From positions 1 to 22,234 of IMG/VR virus record IMGVR_UViG_3300046004_002309: a stretch of 22,234 nucleotides of DNA. The stretch is one strand, 5' to 3'. Below, in pieces: positions 22,143 to 22,234 of this stretch; position 1 is the stretch's first letter, and every line of letters starts with the position of its first letter. A program made the position numbers and the translations under genes. Source of the DNA: a virus. The notes under the pieces are model-generated. The model had not been told where the DNA came from, made no database searches, and was given only the letters and a program-made list of their open reading frames with translations.

Positions 22143-22234
22143 TTACTCTCCAGTTTCTACTTCTGTTAGAAATCCATTTAATTCTTCAATATCTTTCATG
22201 ATATCTGCCTTTACTTTATCAATGTCCACGTGCC
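22143..22234 (-). CDS. C-terminal end of an unknown gene (cut by the window edge)
   Basis: The last 30 codons of a leftward gene are visible and end with TAA at 22145-22143. The tail is charged and helical (KVKADIMKDIEELNGFLTEV). It is one base from the next start, so it belongs to the same transcript. Nothing more can be said about its function. Confidence 0.65.
   Translation of the reverse strand, partial: HVDIDKVKADIMKDIEELNGFLTEVETGE

Noticed and set aside
1-22234. tRNA genes, CRISPR arrays, insertion sequences, integrase or attachment sites
   Set aside because: None was recognised by reading the sequence. The block is densely packed with structural genes and leaves little room for them.

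Overview
The window is the structural, packaging and capsid-assembly block of a tailed phage with a contractile tail (T4-like myovirus, Caudoviricetes). The evidence is a recognisable large terminase (gp17-like), portal (gp20-like), prohead protease (gp21-like), acidic core scaffold (gp22-like), major capsid protein (gp23-like), neck and tail-completion proteins (gp13/14/15-like), tail sheath (gp18-like) and tail tube (gp19-like). All of these are on the minus strand with almost no gaps. The DNA is AT-rich. Many starts carry GGAG-type Shine-Dalgarno sites, so the host uses SD-led initiation. The host cannot be named from the sequence.

Layout in the direction of transcription (high to low coordinates): end of an unknown gene (22234-22143); a membrane-anchored coiled-coil protein (22141-21452); terminase large subunit (21445-19859); small accessory genes (19793-17286), including an EF-hand-like protein, a DUF5856-type ferritin-like protein and a mosaic Cys-containing protein; a GIY-YIG homing endonuclease (17286-16672); a miniature tail-collar protein (16584-16348); two small proteins, one DUF5661-like; portal (15567-13684); two prohead-region proteins; prohead protease (12231-11647); a DUF3008-like protein; a HAD phosphatase; ribosomal protein bS21 (10549-10334); scaffold (10212-9028); major capsid protein (9008-7428); neck and tail-completion genes (7300-4887); a small coiled-coil protein; sheath (4496-2157); tube (2074-1586); an Ig-like baseplate-type protein (1444-1094); and the N-terminal part of a tail fibre with YadA-head repeats that runs off the window at base 1.

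The genes form a single morphogenesis programme. Scaffold, protease, portal and capsid protein build the prohead. The terminase packages DNA through the portal. The gp13/14/15-like proteins close the head and join it to the sheath and tube. The fibre is the probable host-recognition element. Gene order differs from T4: 18-19 lie after 13-14-15 instead of between 17 and 20.

The most interesting signals are: (1) a recurrent sense-strand motif TATTTATA, about 24-35 bases before several start codons and often just after a hairpin, a candidate late promoter that is the reverse complement of the T4 late box; (2) (L/I)-x-E sites, the known specificity of T4 gp21-type protease, at module borders or near the ends of many proteins in the prohead block; (3) a phage-encoded bS21 inside the capsid operon; and (4) a mosaic protein built from several short modules that I recall as recurring in phage proteins. 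There is no gene-free stretch above 300 bases, and I saw no tRNA, CRISPR array or insertion sequence.
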